Assembly (NCBI RefSeq): GCF_014384795.1
Contig: NZ_JACRSR010000004.1
Coordinates: forward strand, 62,001 to 126,000
From: Gehongia tenuis
GTDB taxonomy: Bacteria > Bacillota > Clostridia > Christensenellales > NSJ-53
Direction of reading: 5' to 3'
Length of the DNA: 64,000 bases
Shown: positions 63,913 through 64,000 of the stretch, one piece after another
Position numbering within the stretch: the stretch's first letter is position 1
How the letters are laid out: every line of letters starts with the position of its first letter
The notes under the pieces: model-generated
The model's database searches: none
What the model was told of the DNA's origin: nothing
What the model saw: only the letters and a program-made list of their open reading frames with translations
Program-made: the position numbers and the translations under genes

Positions 63913-64000
63913 TTGGACGAGGCCAATCATCACAGGGGACATCGACAGCGGGTGAAGGACCGTTATCTCCGGGAGGGGCTGGATCATTTCAAGGATCATG
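63913..64000 (+). CDS. radC: RadC-family protein, 5' end only
   Basis: 29 codons visible before the window ends. The TTG start is preceded by AGGAGGTG. The reading DEANHHRGHRQRVKDRYLREG then LDHFKDH matches the RadC/JAB-domain N-terminus (GHRxRxxxRFxxxGLxxFxDHE). Downstream JAB metal motif is outside the window. Confidence 0.75.
   Translation, partial: MDEANHHRGHRQRVKDRYLREGLDHFKDH

Overview
The window is a chromosomal segment around the replication origin of a Gram-positive, Firmicutes-type bacterium, most likely a member of the class Clostridia. The DNA looks moderately GC-rich by eye. Supporting genes are dnaA, dnaN, recF, remB (yaaB), gyrB, gyrA, rpmH, rnpA, yidD, yidC, jag, mnmE, mnmG, rsmG, noc, parA, parB, yybS, gdpP, rplI, dnaB, rpsF, ssb, rpsR and walJ (yycJ). 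DUF896, DUF951 and DUF1292 small proteins are also present. No tRNA, rRNA, CRISPR array, insertion sequence or prophage was found. TTG and GTG starts with strong Shine-Dalgarno sequences are common.

Layout. 1-2.1 kb: 5' part of a copper-type P-type ATPase, cut by the window edge. 2.2-8.8 kb (+): a DprA-like fusion protein, yybS, a short gdpP, rplI, dnaB and a small MGMT-like protein. 8.8-11.4 kb (-): rpsR-ssb-rpsF and gltX. 11.5-13.2 kb (+): ychF and a HAD phosphatase. 13.3-28.0 kb (-): gyrA, two lipoproteins, gyrB, remB, noc, rsmG, mnmG, mnmE, recF, dnaN and dnaA. 28.0-28.4 kb: main DnaA-box cluster (oriC). 28.4-30.7 kb (+): rpmH-rnpA-yidD-yidC-jag. 30.7-37.3 kb: cysK, three shikimate-pathway genes in alternating orientation, PAP2 and GNAT proteins, then a HAD mutase-like gene with a GH1 glycosidase. 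37.3-42.5 kb: small DUF proteins, a LiaF-like protein, an Asn/Gln-rich low-complexity protein, walJ, a lipoprotein HtrA and an XRE regulator. 42.5-47.8 kb (-): a glutamine amidotransferase-like hydrolase, glnA, DedA, nagA and cca. 47.9-51.0 kb (+): lipid kinase, YkuS-like, DUF5711-like and CvpA. 51.1-53.4 kb: two parS sites, parB-parA and ogt. 53.4-57.8 kb (+): a compact alanyl-tRNA synthetase, ROK glucokinase and a degenerate M24 protein. 57.9-62.3 kb (-): GT4, citramalate synthase, lepB, DUF951 and mscS. 62.4-64 kb: pepV and the start of radC.

How the genes work together. Most of the window is replication initiation, gyrase, chromosome segregation (ParABS, Noc), tRNA wobble modification, membrane protein insertion and ribosomal proteins. 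Compared with the usual Firmicutes order, the mnmE-mnmG-rsmG-noc block lies on the other side of dnaA, downstream of recF. parAB lies about 23 kb away on the right.

Best candidates for undescribed biology: a DprA domain fused to a BtrH/DUF4872-like domain that lacks the expected cysteine; a prion-like protein with about 44% Asn+Gln; two related lipoproteins inside the gyrase operon; a compact AlaRS missing both the editing-barrel and C-Ala regions; a GdpP lacking its membrane and PAS parts beside the membrane protein YybS; a GH1 enzyme with Asp at the acid/base position; and a predicted leaderless cca mRNA. All calls come from reading the sequence; no database search was run.
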